A stretch of DNA of 64,000 bases, from NCBI RefSeq assembly GCF_013778325.1, contig NZ_JACEIB010000027.1, positions 124,001 through 188,000 on the forward strand. The letters are read 5' to 3'. The stretch comes from Sphingomonas chungangi. Its GTDB lineage: Bacteria; Pseudomonadota; Alphaproteobacteria; Sphingomonadales; Sphingomonadaceae. Position numbers and translations under genes: made by a program. The notes below the pieces were generated by a model. The model was given only the letters and a program-made list of their open reading frames with translations. It ran no database searches and was not told where the DNA came from. Shown here piece after piece: positions 41,187 through 50,056 of the stretch. Position 1 is the first letter of the stretch. Every line of letters begins with the position of its first letter.

Positions 41187-42046
41187 TGCTCCAGCCCCTT
41201 CCGGCGCTTCGCCACCAGCCCCTGCGCGGCTATCGCGAAGAAGGTGAGGTACATGAGGATGAAGGAGAGCGCGGAGCCGAACGGCCAGTCGTTGGCGCGC
41301 TTGAACTGGCGCTCGATGACGTTGGCGATCATCTGGCTGTCCGGCCCGCCGAGCAGGTCCGGCGTCAGGTAGGAGCCGAGCGCCGGGATGAAGGTGATCA
41401 GCAGGCCCGAAAGGATGCCAGGCAAAGCTAGCGGCACCACGACCTCGAAGATCGTGCGGATGTGCCCCGCGCCAAGATCGAGGCTCGCCTCCAGCAGCGA
41501 GCGATCGAGCCGGTCGAGCGCGGAATAGAGGGGCAGCACGAGGAAGGGCAAGTTGACGTAGACCAGCCCGAACACCACCGCGAAATTGTTGTGCAGTAAC
41601 GGCCACGGCCCCAGCCCCACCCAGCCGAGCATGTCGTTGACGAAGCCTTCGGTGCGGAGAACCGCCATCAGCGCGTAGGTGCGGACCAGCAGGTTGGTCC
41701 AGAAGGGCAGCATGATCAGCAGCAGCAGCCACACCTTCTGGCGATCGGATGAAAAGGTGATCGCCAGCGCCACCGGAAAGCCGACGACGAGGCACAGGAA
41801 AGTGGTCAGCGCCGCATACCAGAGCGACTTCACGAACACCTCGATATAGACCGGATCGGCGATGCGGACGTAGTTCGAGAAGGTGCCGTTGATGTCGATG
41901 TCGGTGAGGCCCTGGGTGGTGCCGAAGCTGTAGGCCCAGATGATCGCCAGCGGCACGAGGAAGAAGAACAGCAGCCACAGAGCCGGCGCGGTGAACACTG
42001 CGGCGAAGGGGCCTTTGGCGCGAGACCAAGGCTGCTCGGTGCTCAT
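41183..42046 (-). CDS. potB: Polyamine ABC transporter permease (PotB/PotH type)
   Basis: 287 aa with six spans. The N-terminal helix (FTAPALWLLFFFLVPLAIIWAYSF), MLPFWTNLLVRTYAL and the EAA loop LLEASLDLGAGHIRTIFEVVVPLALPG are PotB/PotH features. It starts the transporter half of the locus. No periplasmic binding-protein gene (PotD/PotF) precedes it; instead a 117-bp gap carrying a known type of inverted repeat separates it from the second ligase gene. Confidence 0.92.
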   Translation of the reverse strand: MSTEQPWSRAKGPFAAVFTAPALWLLFFFLVPLAIIWAYSFGTTQGLTDIDINGTFSNYVRIADPVYIEVFVKSLWYAALTTFLCLVVGFPVALAITFSSDRQKVWLLLLIMLPFWTNLLVRTYALMAVLRTEGFVNDMLGWVGLGPWPLLHNNFAVVFGLVYVNLPFLVLPLYSALDRLDRSLLEASLDLGAGHIRTIFEVVVPLALPGILSGLLITFIPALGSYLTPDLLGGPDSQMIANVIERQFKRANDWPFGSALSFILMYLTFFAIAAQGLVAKRRKGLEQ

Positions 42047-42067
42047 CCCAGCCTCTCCACCAAAATC

Positions 42068-42149
42068 CCGTTCGTCCTGAGCGAAGTCGAAGGACAGGCA
42101 GCGGGCGCCGCGCTTGCGGCACGTCCTTCGACAGGCTCAGGACGAACGG
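42068..42149. repeat. Dispersed inverted-repeat element between ligase and potB
   Basis: Left arm 42068-42095 begins CCGTTCGTCCTGAGC; right arm 42123-42149 ends GGCTCAGGACGAACGG. The arms are complementary apart from a small mismatch in the middle (GAA versus CT). When translated in one frame it gives the phantom peptide FVLSLSKD that I recall from many GC-rich genomes, marking it as a widespread dispersed repeat. It fills the gap 42047-42163 within the minus-strand locus. Confidence 0.75.
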
Positions 42150-42163
42150 AGAGGCGCGTCGCG

Positions 42164-43537
42164 TCACGCATTCTGGAGATACCAGTCGTGATCGAGGGAG
42201 GTGACGACCGCGTTGAACCGTGCTTGCTCGGTGCGCTTCACGGTGGCGTAGAGATCGACGAAAGCGTCGCCGAGATACTCGCTCATCACGCTCGACGCCG
42301 CGAAGCGATCGATCGCCTTGAGCCAGTCGGTCGGCAGCGGATCGCCCGCCGCGACCGGGGCGGAATAGCCGTCGCCATGCGTCATTGCACCGGGATCGAG
42401 CTTGTTGGTCAGGCCGTAATGGGCACCGGCCAGCACCACGGCGAGCGCGAGATATGGGTTGGCGTCGGCACCCGCGACGCGATGCTCCACCCGGCGCGAG
42501 GCGGCCGAGCCCGCCGGAATGCGCAGCGCCACGGTGCGGTTGTTGACGCCCCAGGTCGGCGACACCGGCGCGTAGCTGCGCGCGACGTAGCGGCGGAAGC
42601 TGTTGGCGTTGGGCGCCAGCACCGCCATCGCATCGGCCATCGTCTGTGCCATGCCGCCAATCGCGTGGCGAAGCTGCTCCGTCCCCTCGGCCGCGTCTGA
42701 CGCGAAGATGTTGGCGCAATTGGCGTCCAGCATAGACATGTGGATGTGCATGCCGGAGCCTGCGATCTCGGCGAAGGGCTTGGCCATGAAGGTCGCCTCG
42801 CAGCCGAGCGGGCGGGCGACGCCCTTGGCCATGCGCTTGAACAGCACCGCGTCGTCGCCCGCCGCCAGCGCGTCGGCCTTGTGGTGAAGCGTCAGTTCGA
42901 GCTGCCCCGGCGAGGCCTCGGAACTGGCGCCCTCGACCGGCACGCCCTGCGCATCGGCGGCCTTCCACAAGGCGCGGAGGAAATCGGCGGCATCCTCGGT
43001 CTCAGGCAGGCCGTGCGCCTCGTTGGCGACGGGCTTGCGCCGCGTGAAAGGCGAACTCCTCAGCGACACCCGGCCCCGCCGGCTCTCGACGAGGTAGAAT
43101 TCCATCTCGCACGCCACCATCGGCGTCAGGCCATCGGCGGCGTACCGATCCAACACCCGCTGCAGCACCGCGCGCGGATCGAACGGCGTCACCTCCCCGC
43201 CGAGATCGTGGAGCGAGCACATCACCTGCGCCGCATCCTCGCCGATCCACGGCGCGGGGACGATGCCGCCGGGCACCGCGCAGGCAATGCGATCGGCGTC
43301 GCCCGTCTCCCACACCATGCCGGTGTCCTCGCAATCGGCGCCGAGGATATCGACCGCCACGATCGAGCCGGGCAGGAAGGCCGAACCCTCGTACAGCTTC
43401 ATCACTTCGGACCGCCGCAGGCGCTTGCCGCGCGGCACCCCAGTGAGCGAGGTGAAGAACATCTCGAAAAATTCGACGTCGGGATGCGCGGCGAGGAAGT
43501 CCCGCGCTTCCCGCGCCTCGGCCTGAAACCCGCTCAT
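42164..43537 (-). CDS. Glutamine synthetase-like gamma-glutamylpolyamine ligase, copy 2
   Basis: 457 aa from the ATG at 43535-43537. Core motifs: FFEMFFTSLTGVPRGKRLRR, ACEMEFYLVES (metal Glu), PGQLELTLHHKADAL, AKPFAEIAGSGMHIHMS and NSFRRYVARSYAPVSPTWGVNNRTVALR. It is distinctly different from copy 1 (for example TGVPRGKRL in place of NGVIRGKVW), so the two probably prefer different amines, such as putrescine versus spermidine or monoamines. The gene overlaps the aldehyde dehydrogenase upstream by 4 bp. Confidence 0.83.
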   Translation of the reverse strand: MSGFQAEAREARDFLAAHPDVEFFEMFFTSLTGVPRGKRLRRSEVMKLYEGSAFLPGSIVAVDILGADCEDTGMVWETGDADRIACAVPGGIVPAPWIGEDAAQVMCSLHDLGGEVTPFDPRAVLQRVLDRYAADGLTPMVACEMEFYLVESRRGRVSLRSSPFTRRKPVANEAHGLPETEDAADFLRALWKAADAQGVPVEGASSEASPGQLELTLHHKADALAAGDDAVLFKRMAKGVARPLGCEATFMAKPFAEIAGSGMHIHMSMLDANCANIFASDAAEGTEQLRHAIGGMAQTMADAMAVLAPNANSFRRYVARSYAPVSPTWGVNNRTVALRIPAGSAASRRVEHRVAGADANPYLALAVVLAGAHYGLTNKLDPGAMTHGDGYSAPVAAGDPLPTDWLKAIDRFAASSVMSEYLGDAFVDLYATVKRTEQARFNAVVTSLDHDWYLQNA

Positions 43538-45015
43538 GCGGCACCCGTGAAGCTGATCGTCACCGCCTTGAGGTCCGCATATTTCTCCAGCGCGTGCATC
43601 GAGCGATCGCGCCCGAAGCCGGACTGGCGGAAGCCGCCGAACGGCATGGTGATATCGCAGGCATCCCAGCCGTTGATCCAGACGAGGCCCGACCGGATCC
43701 TGCGCGCCGCACGATGGGCGAGGTTGACGTCCGCCGTCCACACGCCCGCCGCGAGGCCGTAGATGGTGGAATTGGCCAGCTTGAAAGCCTCCTCCGGCGT
43801 ATCGAAGCCGATCGCGCCCAGCACCGGGCCGAATACCTCTTCGGTCGCCAGCGCGGACGACGGATCGACGCCGTCGAAGATGGTCGGCGTGATGTAGAAG
43901 CCGCCGCTCTCCTCGCGCACGCGGTGGCCGCCGATCAGCAGCTTCGCTCCGTCCGCCTTGGCCCGCTCGATGCGGCGGAGAACGCCGTTCATCTGCTCCT
44001 CGCTCACCATCGCGCCGAAGCGGGTGGCGGGATCGAGCGGGTCGCCCGGCACGATCGTCTTCGCCACCGCGACGACGCGCTCCAGAAACTCCGCCTTGAT
44101 GCTGTTCTGCACCAGCAGCCGCGATCCGGCGGTGCAAACCTCGCCCTGGTTGAAGAAGATCGCCCACGCCGCCGCCTGCGCCGCCGCCTCCATGTCCGGG
44201 CAATCGGCAAACACGATCTGCGGAGACTTGCCGCCCAGTTCCAGCGAGACGCGCTTGAGATTGCTCTCGCCGGCATAGCGCATCAGCAGGCCGCCCACGG
44301 GGCCGGAGCCGGTGAAGGCGATCATGTCCACGTCCATATGCCTGGCGAGCGCCTGCCCCGTCATCTCACCGGTGCCGGGGATGACGTTGAGCACACCCGC
44401 AGGCAGCCCCGCCTCCAGCGCCAGTTCGCCCAGCCGGATCGCGGTGAGCGGGGACTGCTCGGCGGGCTTCAGCACCACCGAATTGCCCATCGCCAGCGCC
44501 GGCGCGACCTTCCATGCCGCCATGTTGAGCGGGAAATTCCACGGCACGATGCAGCCGATCACGCCGAGCGGCTCGTGCTGCACCCAGGAGATGCGGCCAG
44601 GATGGTGCGGCCCGACCTCGCCATACACCTTGTCCAGCGCCTCGGCATAATAGCGGAAGGTCTTGACCGAGGCCGGGATGTCGAAGGCGCGCGCGTCGGC
44701 GACGGGCTTGCCCATGTCGAGGCTTTCCAGCGTCGCCAGTTCGTCGAGGTTCGCCTCGATCAGGTCGGCGAGCCTGAACAGCACCGCTTTCTTGTCGTTG
44801 TAGGGCAGGTCGCCCCAGCGCCCATCCTCAAAGGCCGCTCGCGCCGAGGCGACCGCGCGATCGACGTCCGCCGGACTGCACAGCGCGACCTTTCCGATCA
44901 GGCTTCCGTCGCGTGGCGTCACATTGTCGAAGACATCGGACGATACCACCGGAACACCGTCGATGATCGCATCGCCGGGCATCCGGAGCCCTTCGATCGT
45001 CACCGCATCGGTCAT
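43534..45015 (-). CDS. puuC: Aldehyde dehydrogenase, gamma-glutamyl-gamma-aminobutyraldehyde type (PuuC)
   Basis: 493 aa. NAD(P)-binding IVPWNFPLNMAAWKVAPALAMGN, catalytic Glu in LELGGKSPQIVF, catalytic Cys in NQGEVCTAGSRLLV, and late FGPVLGAIGFD. PuuC oxidises gamma-glutamyl-aminobutyraldehyde to gamma-glutamyl-GABA. It is the first gene of the polyamine locus; a perfect 12-bp palindrome lies 23 bp upstream of its start. Related ALDHs with broad specificity exist, but the neighbours favour PuuC. Confidence 0.87.
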   Translation of the reverse strand: MTDAVTIEGLRMPGDAIIDGVPVVSSDVFDNVTPRDGSLIGKVALCSPADVDRAVASARAAFEDGRWGDLPYNDKKAVLFRLADLIEANLDELATLESLDMGKPVADARAFDIPASVKTFRYYAEALDKVYGEVGPHHPGRISWVQHEPLGVIGCIVPWNFPLNMAAWKVAPALAMGNSVVLKPAEQSPLTAIRLGELALEAGLPAGVLNVIPGTGEMTGQALARHMDVDMIAFTGSGPVGGLLMRYAGESNLKRVSLELGGKSPQIVFADCPDMEAAAQAAAWAIFFNQGEVCTAGSRLLVQNSIKAEFLERVVAVAKTIVPGDPLDPATRFGAMVSEEQMNGVLRRIERAKADGAKLLIGGHRVREESGGFYITPTIFDGVDPSSALATEEVFGPVLGAIGFDTPEEAFKLANSTIYGLAAGVWTADVNLAHRAARRIRSGLVWINGWDACDITMPFGGFRQSGFGRDRSMHALEKYADLKAVTISFTGAA

Positions 45016-45037
45016 GATTCCCCCGCTTACCCGGTCA

Positions 45038-45049
45038 CTGTGATCACAG
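45038..45049. promoter_or_regulatory. Palindromic operator candidate for the polyamine locus
   Basis: CTGTGATCACAG is a perfect 12-bp palindrome, 23-34 bp before the puuC ATG on the minus strand, where a repressor would block transcription. The core TGTGATCACA has the look of a GntR-type or similar dimeric site. No regulator gene is adjacent, so the protein is unknown. Confidence 0.45.
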
Positions 45050-45087
45050 CCTAGCTCAAGTCCGGGGAGCCGCCAACCCCGCTTTCG

Positions 45088-45693
45088 CTAGAGCGGCTTC
45101 AAATCGCGCAGATAGCGCCTGGCATTCTCGGCATAGTGCGCGGCGCCCTGCCGCATGCCGGCGATCTGCGCGTCGTTCAGGGCGCGCACCAGCTTGGCCG
45201 GGCGCCCGGCCCAGAGTTCGCCCGCGCGCACCGCCTTGCCGCCGGTCAGTAATGCTCCCGCACCGAGCATCCCGTCGCCTTCGACCCTCGAGCCGTTGAG
45301 TAGAGTGGTACTCAGCCCCACGAAGCCGCGATCCTCGATCGTCGCTCCGTGCAGCATCACCATGTGACCGACCAGCACGTCGTCGCCGATGATCGTCGGG
45401 AATCCCTTGTCGGCATGGATGGTCGTTCCGTCCTGGATGTTGGTCCGCGCGCCGATCCGGATCGCCTCGACGTCCGCGCGCAACACGCAGTTGAACCATA
45501 TGCTCGATCCCGCGCCGATCTCGACGTCGCCAACCACCACCACGCCGGGCGCCAGGAACACGTCGTCGGCGATGCGCGGCACGAGATCGCCCAGCGCATA
45601 GACCTGTCCACCGCCCCAGCGCGCCGAATCAACCTGCACATCCGCCTCCGTCGAAACCATCCACGATGCTATCGCAGCCACATGGAACGACAA
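45088..45693 (-). CDS. Gamma-class carbonic anhydrase family hexapeptide protein
   Basis: 201 aa (190 aa if the ATG at 45660 is used). A left-handed beta-helix of hexapeptide repeats: VVVVGDVEIGAGSSIWFNC, AIRIGARTNIQDGTTIHADKG, and DVLVGHMVMLHGATIEDRGFV. The three metal-binding His (in IHADKG, VGHMV and LHGAT) are kept, as in Cam-type gamma carbonic anhydrases. A C-terminal helix follows. It may bind zinc or iron; CO2 hydration is likely but not certain, since YrdA/PaaY relatives vary. It is convergent with nothing and divergent from the TonB receptor gene (152 bp). Confidence 0.82.
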   Translation of the reverse strand: MSFHVAAIASWMVSTEADVQVDSARWGGGQVYALGDLVPRIADDVFLAPGVVVVGDVEIGAGSSIWFNCVLRADVEAIRIGARTNIQDGTTIHADKGFPTIIGDDVLVGHMVMLHGATIEDRGFVGLSTTLLNGSRVEGDGMLGAGALLTGGKAVRAGELWAGRPAKLVRALNDAQIAGMRQGAAHYAENARRYLRDLKPL

Positions 45694-45758
45694 GGACGGC
45701 TGAACGGGACATGACTGAAATGCCGGATTTCCGCGCGGTTACGGACGTGACAGACAAC

Positions 45759-45780
45759 GATGTCAAAAACTTTTGACATC
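45759..45780. promoter_or_regulatory. Perfect 22-bp dyad upstream of the TonB receptor operon
   Basis: Arms GATGTCAAAA (45759-45768) and TTTTGACATC (45771-45780) separated by AC, ending 65 bp before the receptor ATG. The right arm contains TTGACA, a possible -35 element (45773-45778), although no good -10 follows at 17 bp. The form suits a LacI-type sugar repressor operator, as is common for such glycoside loci. The remaining 152-bp gap shows no gene. Confidence 0.6.
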
Positions 45781-45845
45781 CTTGTCATATTGGGAGTAGA
45801 GGCTCGCCAACCCCGTGAAAGACGGGTGAACTCTGGGAGGGATGC

Positions 45846-48368
45846 ATGACCCGGCATAGTCTTGCCGCGAGCACGGCGCTCGTGGCTTCTCTTATCTTCA
45901 CGTCCGCCGCTTTCGCACAGGATGCCGCGCCGGTCGCCGCTCCGGCGCCGGCCGCGGACAGCGGCCAGGTGCAGGACATCGTCGTCACCGCCACCAAGCG
46001 CGAGACCAGCCTGCAGCGCACCCCGATCGCCATTTCCGCCTTCAGCCAGGCCAGCCTCGACAAGCAGCAGGTGAAGGACGTCACCGGTCTCGCCGATTTC
46101 GTGCCCAGCCTGCACTTCGCCCAGCAGGGCGATCAGGGCGGCATCCTGCTCACCATGCGCGGCATCGGCAACGACAGCGCCTATACCGAGGTCGCCGACC
46201 CCGAAGTCGCGATCTACATCGACGGCCTCTATTCGGCCCGTGCGCAGGGCGCCTCCGTGCTGCTCTACGACATGGAGCGCGTCGAAGTGCTGCGCGGCCC
46301 GCAGGGCACTTTGTTCGGCCGTAACGCGACCGTCGGCGCGATCAACATGGTCACCGCCAAGCCGACCTTCGACGGCTTCCACGCCAACGTCGAGGCCGTG
46401 GGCGGCTCCTACAACCGCTTCGGCGTCAAGGGGATGATCAACATCCCGGTGACCGACAATTTCGCGCTGCGCGCCGCCTTCATCACCGATCGCCATGACG
46501 GCTATATTGATTATCAGCCGGCGCCGAACGTTACCGGCGTCAATGCGTCGGCCTTCGTGACCGGCGGCAAGAAATATTATGCCGGCGACCAGAAGTCGTT
46601 CCGCGTGTCGGGCCGCTGGGATCTCGGCCGCTTCAAGTGGAACCTGAACGGCGAATATTACAAGGACACCGGTTCGCCGATCCTGTCGCTTATGCAGACC
46701 CCGCGCGCCGGCCAGAAGTTCTGGTCCGCCTCGGTCGATACCGCGCCGGAGACGGATCGCTATTCGTGGAGCGTCCGCTCCAACATGACCTATGACGTCT
46801 CCGATCATATCGAGGCGGCGTATATCGCGGGCTTCTCGCGGGTCGGCGGCACGGCGGATTCGGATGCGGATGCCGGCGCGCACCTGCCCTTTATCGACGA
46901 TACGGGCGCGCTCCAGCTGCCGAACGGGGCTTTCGGCGAGAACCGCACCTCTTACTCGCGCTACGACTTTTGGAGCCACGAACTCCAGCTGAAGTCGACC
47001 GGCCACAACACGATCGACTGGATCCTCGGCGGTTACTACAGCCACGAAGTCAACAAGATCCGTTTCGACATCGATCAGCGCAACGGCTACCGCGACGGCA
47101 CCTTCAACTGGGCCGGCACCTTCATCCAGGCGGACCGCGAGATCGACTCGCGCGCCGCGTTCGGCCAGGCGATCTGGCACGTCAACAACTGGATCAACCT
47201 GACCGGCGGCATCCGCTACACGTCCGACAAGAAGAAGGACATCGGCGGCCGCAACATCACCTATTGCGGAGCGCCCAACGACGGCAACCCGAACTGCTAC
47301 AACACGCCGAACATTCCGGGCATCTTCAACATCGATCTCAATGGCGCCGGCAACGCGCAGGACGTGGTGAACGCGCTCAACGCGCAGAGCACTGCGCTCG
47401 GCTACGGCAATCTGTGGGGCATCTCGCCCAACGACACCCACGGCAAGTGGAACAAAGTGACCTGGCTGGCCCGCGCCGACGCGCAGGTGACGCCCGGCAC
47501 TCTGGTCTACGGATCGGTCAGCACCGGCTTCAAGTCCGGCAACATCGAGGATGGCGGCCTGCTCGCCGGCCCCGAGACGCTGACCAACTACGAGGTCGGC
47601 TCGAAATCGAAGCTGTTCGGCGGCCACGCCACCCTGAACCTCGCGGCCTATTACGAGGACTTCAAGGGCTATCAGGTCAACCAGGCGGTGACGACGGTCG
47701 ATACGTCCGGCAACATCACCGGCAGCCAGATCGTCACCACTAACGCCAAGGGCGCCAAGGCCTACGGCTTCGAGGCCGAGCTGACCGCGAACCTGACGCG
47801 GCTGGATCGCGTGACCTTCGCGGGCACCTACCAGCACACCAAGTTCGACAGCCTGATCACGCAGGACGGCCGGCTCTATCTGGGCCCGGACGTCAAGGAC
47901 GGCCTGCCGCTCCGTGGCCTGGAAAACCTGAAGGGCAACGAGCTTCCGCACGCACCGCACTTCTCGATGACCACCACCTACGAGCATGATTTCGAGCTCG
48001 CCAACGGCGCTCGCATCACGCCGCGCGGTACGGTGCATTACGAGACGCGTAGCTGGCTGAGCTACTTCAACGGCGACGATGCCTCCCGCTACGGCGGCCC
48101 GGGGACCGATCCAAACCATGTCGACCTGAACTTCGGCACCGCGTTCGACAAGCAGAAGGCCTATGCCAAGATCGATCTCGGCCTGACCTACGCCTCGCCG
48201 GACGACCGGTACGAGATCGAGGCCTTCTCGCTCAACGTCACCGACAAGCGCATCCGTACGGGCGCCAGCGTCTCCGGCCCGACCGCGTCGCCGCCGCAGC
48301 CGACGGTGTTCCTGTCCAATTACGAGCCGCCGCGCACCTGGGGCGTGCGCGTCCGGGCCAAGTTCTAA
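45846..48368 (+). CDS. TonB-dependent outer membrane receptor
   Basis: 840 aa with signal peptide (STALVASLIFTSAAFAQ), an Ala/Pro linker, a TonB-box-like QDIVVTATKRETSLQ, plug domain (about 45-160, including RGIGNDSAYTEVADPEVAIYIDG and RVEVLRGPQGTLFGRNA) and a 22-strand barrel ending in WGVRVRAKF with terminal Phe. It is probably a glycoside or oligosaccharide importer, given the GH3 enzyme downstream; siderophore uptake is less likely. GGGAGGGATGC provides a strong ribosome site. A dyad operator lies upstream. Confidence 0.92.
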   Translation: MTRHSLAASTALVASLIFTSAAFAQDAAPVAAPAPAADSGQVQDIVVTATKRETSLQRTPIAISAFSQASLDKQQVKDVTGLADFVPSLHFAQQGDQGGILLTMRGIGNDSAYTEVADPEVAIYIDGLYSARAQGASVLLYDMERVEVLRGPQGTLFGRNATVGAINMVTAKPTFDGFHANVEAVGGSYNRFGVKGMINIPVTDNFALRAAFITDRHDGYIDYQPAPNVTGVNASAFVTGGKKYYAGDQKSFRVSGRWDLGRFKWNLNGEYYKDTGSPILSLMQTPRAGQKFWSASVDTAPETDRYSWSVRSNMTYDVSDHIEAAYIAGFSRVGGTADSDADAGAHLPFIDDTGALQLPNGAFGENRTSYSRYDFWSHELQLKSTGHNTIDWILGGYYSHEVNKIRFDIDQRNGYRDGTFNWAGTFIQADREIDSRAAFGQAIWHVNNWINLTGGIRYTSDKKKDIGGRNITYCGAPNDGNPNCYNTPNIPGIFNIDLNGAGNAQDVVNALNAQSTALGYGNLWGISPNDTHGKWNKVTWLARADAQVTPGTLVYGSVSTGFKSGNIEDGGLLAGPETLTNYEVGSKSKLFGGHATLNLAAYYEDFKGYQVNQAVTTVDTSGNITGSQIVTTNAKGAKAYGFEAELTANLTRLDRVTFAGTYQHTKFDSLITQDGRLYLGPDVKDGLPLRGLENLKGNELPHAPHFSMTTTYEHDFELANGARITPRGTVHYETRSWLSYFNGDDASRYGGPGTDPNHVDLNFGTAFDKQKAYAKIDLGLTYASPDDRYEIEAFSLNVTDKRIRTGASVSGPTASPPQPTVFLSNYEPPRTWGVRVRAKF

Positions 48369-48379
48369 GGCTTCCCCCT

Positions 48380-48401
48380 GCCCGGCTCGCGTGAGCCGGG
48401 C
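48380..48401 (+). other. Intercistronic hairpin after the TonB receptor gene
   Basis: GCCCGGCTC (48380-48388) and GAGCCGGGC (48393-48401) with a GCGT loop, 11 bp beyond the receptor stop and without a T-run. It probably stabilises the abundant receptor message or lets partial readthrough set lower expression of the enzymes downstream. Confidence 0.5.
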
Positions 48402-48494
48402 ACTCGCGGCCATCGCTGGATGTCTCTGGCGGTGGCCGCATTTTCTTCGGAAAAAGGCGACCTCTCTCCACAGATGAAGAAGGTCGAAGACATC

Positions 48495-50048
48495 ATGGGC
48501 AAGCGCATCGTGATCGTGGGCGGTGGGACCGCCGGGTGGCTGACCGCCGCCTATCTCTCCCGGGCGCTCCCCTCCACCGATCAGGCGAACGGCTGGGCGA
48601 TCACGCTCGTCGAATCATCCGAAATCGGCACGATCGGCGTCGGCGAGGGCAGCTTCCCGTCGCTGCGCAGCACACTGGCCACGCTCGGCCGATCCGAGGC
48701 CGAATTCCTCCGCGCCAGCGATGCGACCTTCAAGCAGGGCGTGCGCTTCGTCGGATGGGCAGGCGGCCCGACGCCGGGCTCCAACGCCGACGATTATTTC
48801 CACCCGTTCAACTTGCCCTTCGGCGGCGACACGCCGGGGCTGCTGCCTTACTGGCTGGACAGCGCGCCCGATCCGGCGCGCCCGTCCTACGCCGACGCCG
48901 TCACCGTGCAGGAGCGGCTGATCCGCGCCGACAAGGGGCCGAAGCGGCGCGAGGACCCCGATTTCTCGGGCCCGATGAACTACGCCTATCATTTCGACGC
49001 CGGGAAGCTGGCCGCGTGGCTGCGCGAGGTTTCGACGGCCAACGGCATCGCCCGGATCGAGGGAACCGTCGCGACCGTCGCGCGCCGCGAGGATGGAGAC
49101 ATCGCCTCGCTGGCGCTTTCCGACGGACAGAGCATCGAGGGCGACCTCTTCATCGACTGCTCGGGCTTCCGCGCGCTGCTGATCGGCGACACGCTCGGCG
49201 CGCCGTTCAAGTCCGTCGAGGACGTGCTGTTCAACGATCGCGCAATCGCGATGCAGGTGCCCGACGAGCGGCCGGGCCAGCCGATCGCCCCTTATACCCG
49301 CGCCACCGCGCACGAGGCCGGCTGGATATGGGACATCGGCCTGCCGACGCGGCGCGGCACCGGCTACGTCTATTCGAGCCGCCACATGTCGGACGACGAG
49401 GCCGAGCAGGTGATCCGCCGCTATGCCGGTCCGCAGGGCGCGACGCTCAACACCCGCCTGCTGAAATTCCGCACCGGCTATCGGACAAGGCAGTGGATCG
49501 GCAACACCGTCGCCATCGGGCTATCCGCTGGCTTCTTCGAGCCGCTGGAATCGACCGGCATCATGCTGATCGAGGTCGCCGCGCGGATGGTCGCCGACAT
49601 GCTGCGCGGCCCAGTCGACAAGGCCGCGCTGGAGGCCTCGGCGCGCGGCTTCAACCGCCACATGTCCGCCCGCTTCGAGGCGATCGTCGAGTTCCTCAAG
49701 CTCCATTATTGCGTCAGCCGCCGCGCCGACACCGCCTATTGGCGCGACAACACCGATCCGGCGAGCTGGCCCGAGGGCCTGAAGGACAAGCTGGCGCAAT
49801 GGCGCCATCGTTTGGCCTCACGCTTCGATTTCGTTGTCGATTTCGAGACCTTCCTGCCGCCGAGCTGGGCCTACATCCTCCACGGCCTCGGCTACGAGAC
49901 GGACGCCGGCAAGGGTGCGCTGGCCGCCGATCCGACACGGGCGCGCGAGGCGATCGCCGCCTTCGGCAAGGTCCGCCAGTCGGCACAGGCCGCGCTGCAG
50001 GCGCTGCCCGACCACCGTTCCCTCATCGACCAATATCATCGCACCTGA
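48495..50048 (+). CDS. Tryptophan halogenase family flavoprotein
   Basis: 517 aa from the ATG at 48495 (48474 is possible). FAD site GGGTAGW at residues 9-15 after IVIV. Lys80 in ATFKQGVRFVGW corresponds to the catalytic Lys79 of PrnA that carries the halogenating species. The second signature WxWxIP is changed: W277-I-W279-D-I281-G282, with Pro replaced by Gly. Such proteins are common beside TonB receptors and glycosidases in sphingomonads, Caulobacter and Xanthomonas, with unknown natural substrate. It is 8 bp upstream of the GH3 gene. The kept Lys suggests real halogenating or oxidising chemistry. Confidence 0.85.
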   Translation: MGKRIVIVGGGTAGWLTAAYLSRALPSTDQANGWAITLVESSEIGTIGVGEGSFPSLRSTLATLGRSEAEFLRASDATFKQGVRFVGWAGGPTPGSNADDYFHPFNLPFGGDTPGLLPYWLDSAPDPARPSYADAVTVQERLIRADKGPKRREDPDFSGPMNYAYHFDAGKLAAWLREVSTANGIARIEGTVATVARREDGDIASLALSDGQSIEGDLFIDCSGFRALLIGDTLGAPFKSVEDVLFNDRAIAMQVPDERPGQPIAPYTRATAHEAGWIWDIGLPTRRGTGYVYSSRHMSDDEAEQVIRRYAGPQGATLNTRLLKFRTGYRTRQWIGNTVAIGLSAGFFEPLESTGIMLIEVAARMVADMLRGPVDKAALEASARGFNRHMSARFEAIVEFLKLHYCVSRRADTAYWRDNTDPASWPEGLKDKLAQWRHRLASRFDFVVDFETFLPPSWAYILHGLGYETDAGKGALAADPTRAREAIAAFGKVRQSAQAALQALPDHRSLIDQYHRT

Positions 50049-50056
50049 GAGGTAAT

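Noticed and set aside
41187-42163. Open frame carrying the FVLSLSKD peptide upstream of potC
   Set aside because: This peptide is the translation of a dispersed inverted repeat and the rest shadows potB; not a protein.
42164-44203. Apparent extension of ligase copy 2 into puuC
   Set aside because: The extra part is an out-of-frame reading of the aldehyde dehydrogenase; the ligase starts at 43537 with a 4-bp overlap.
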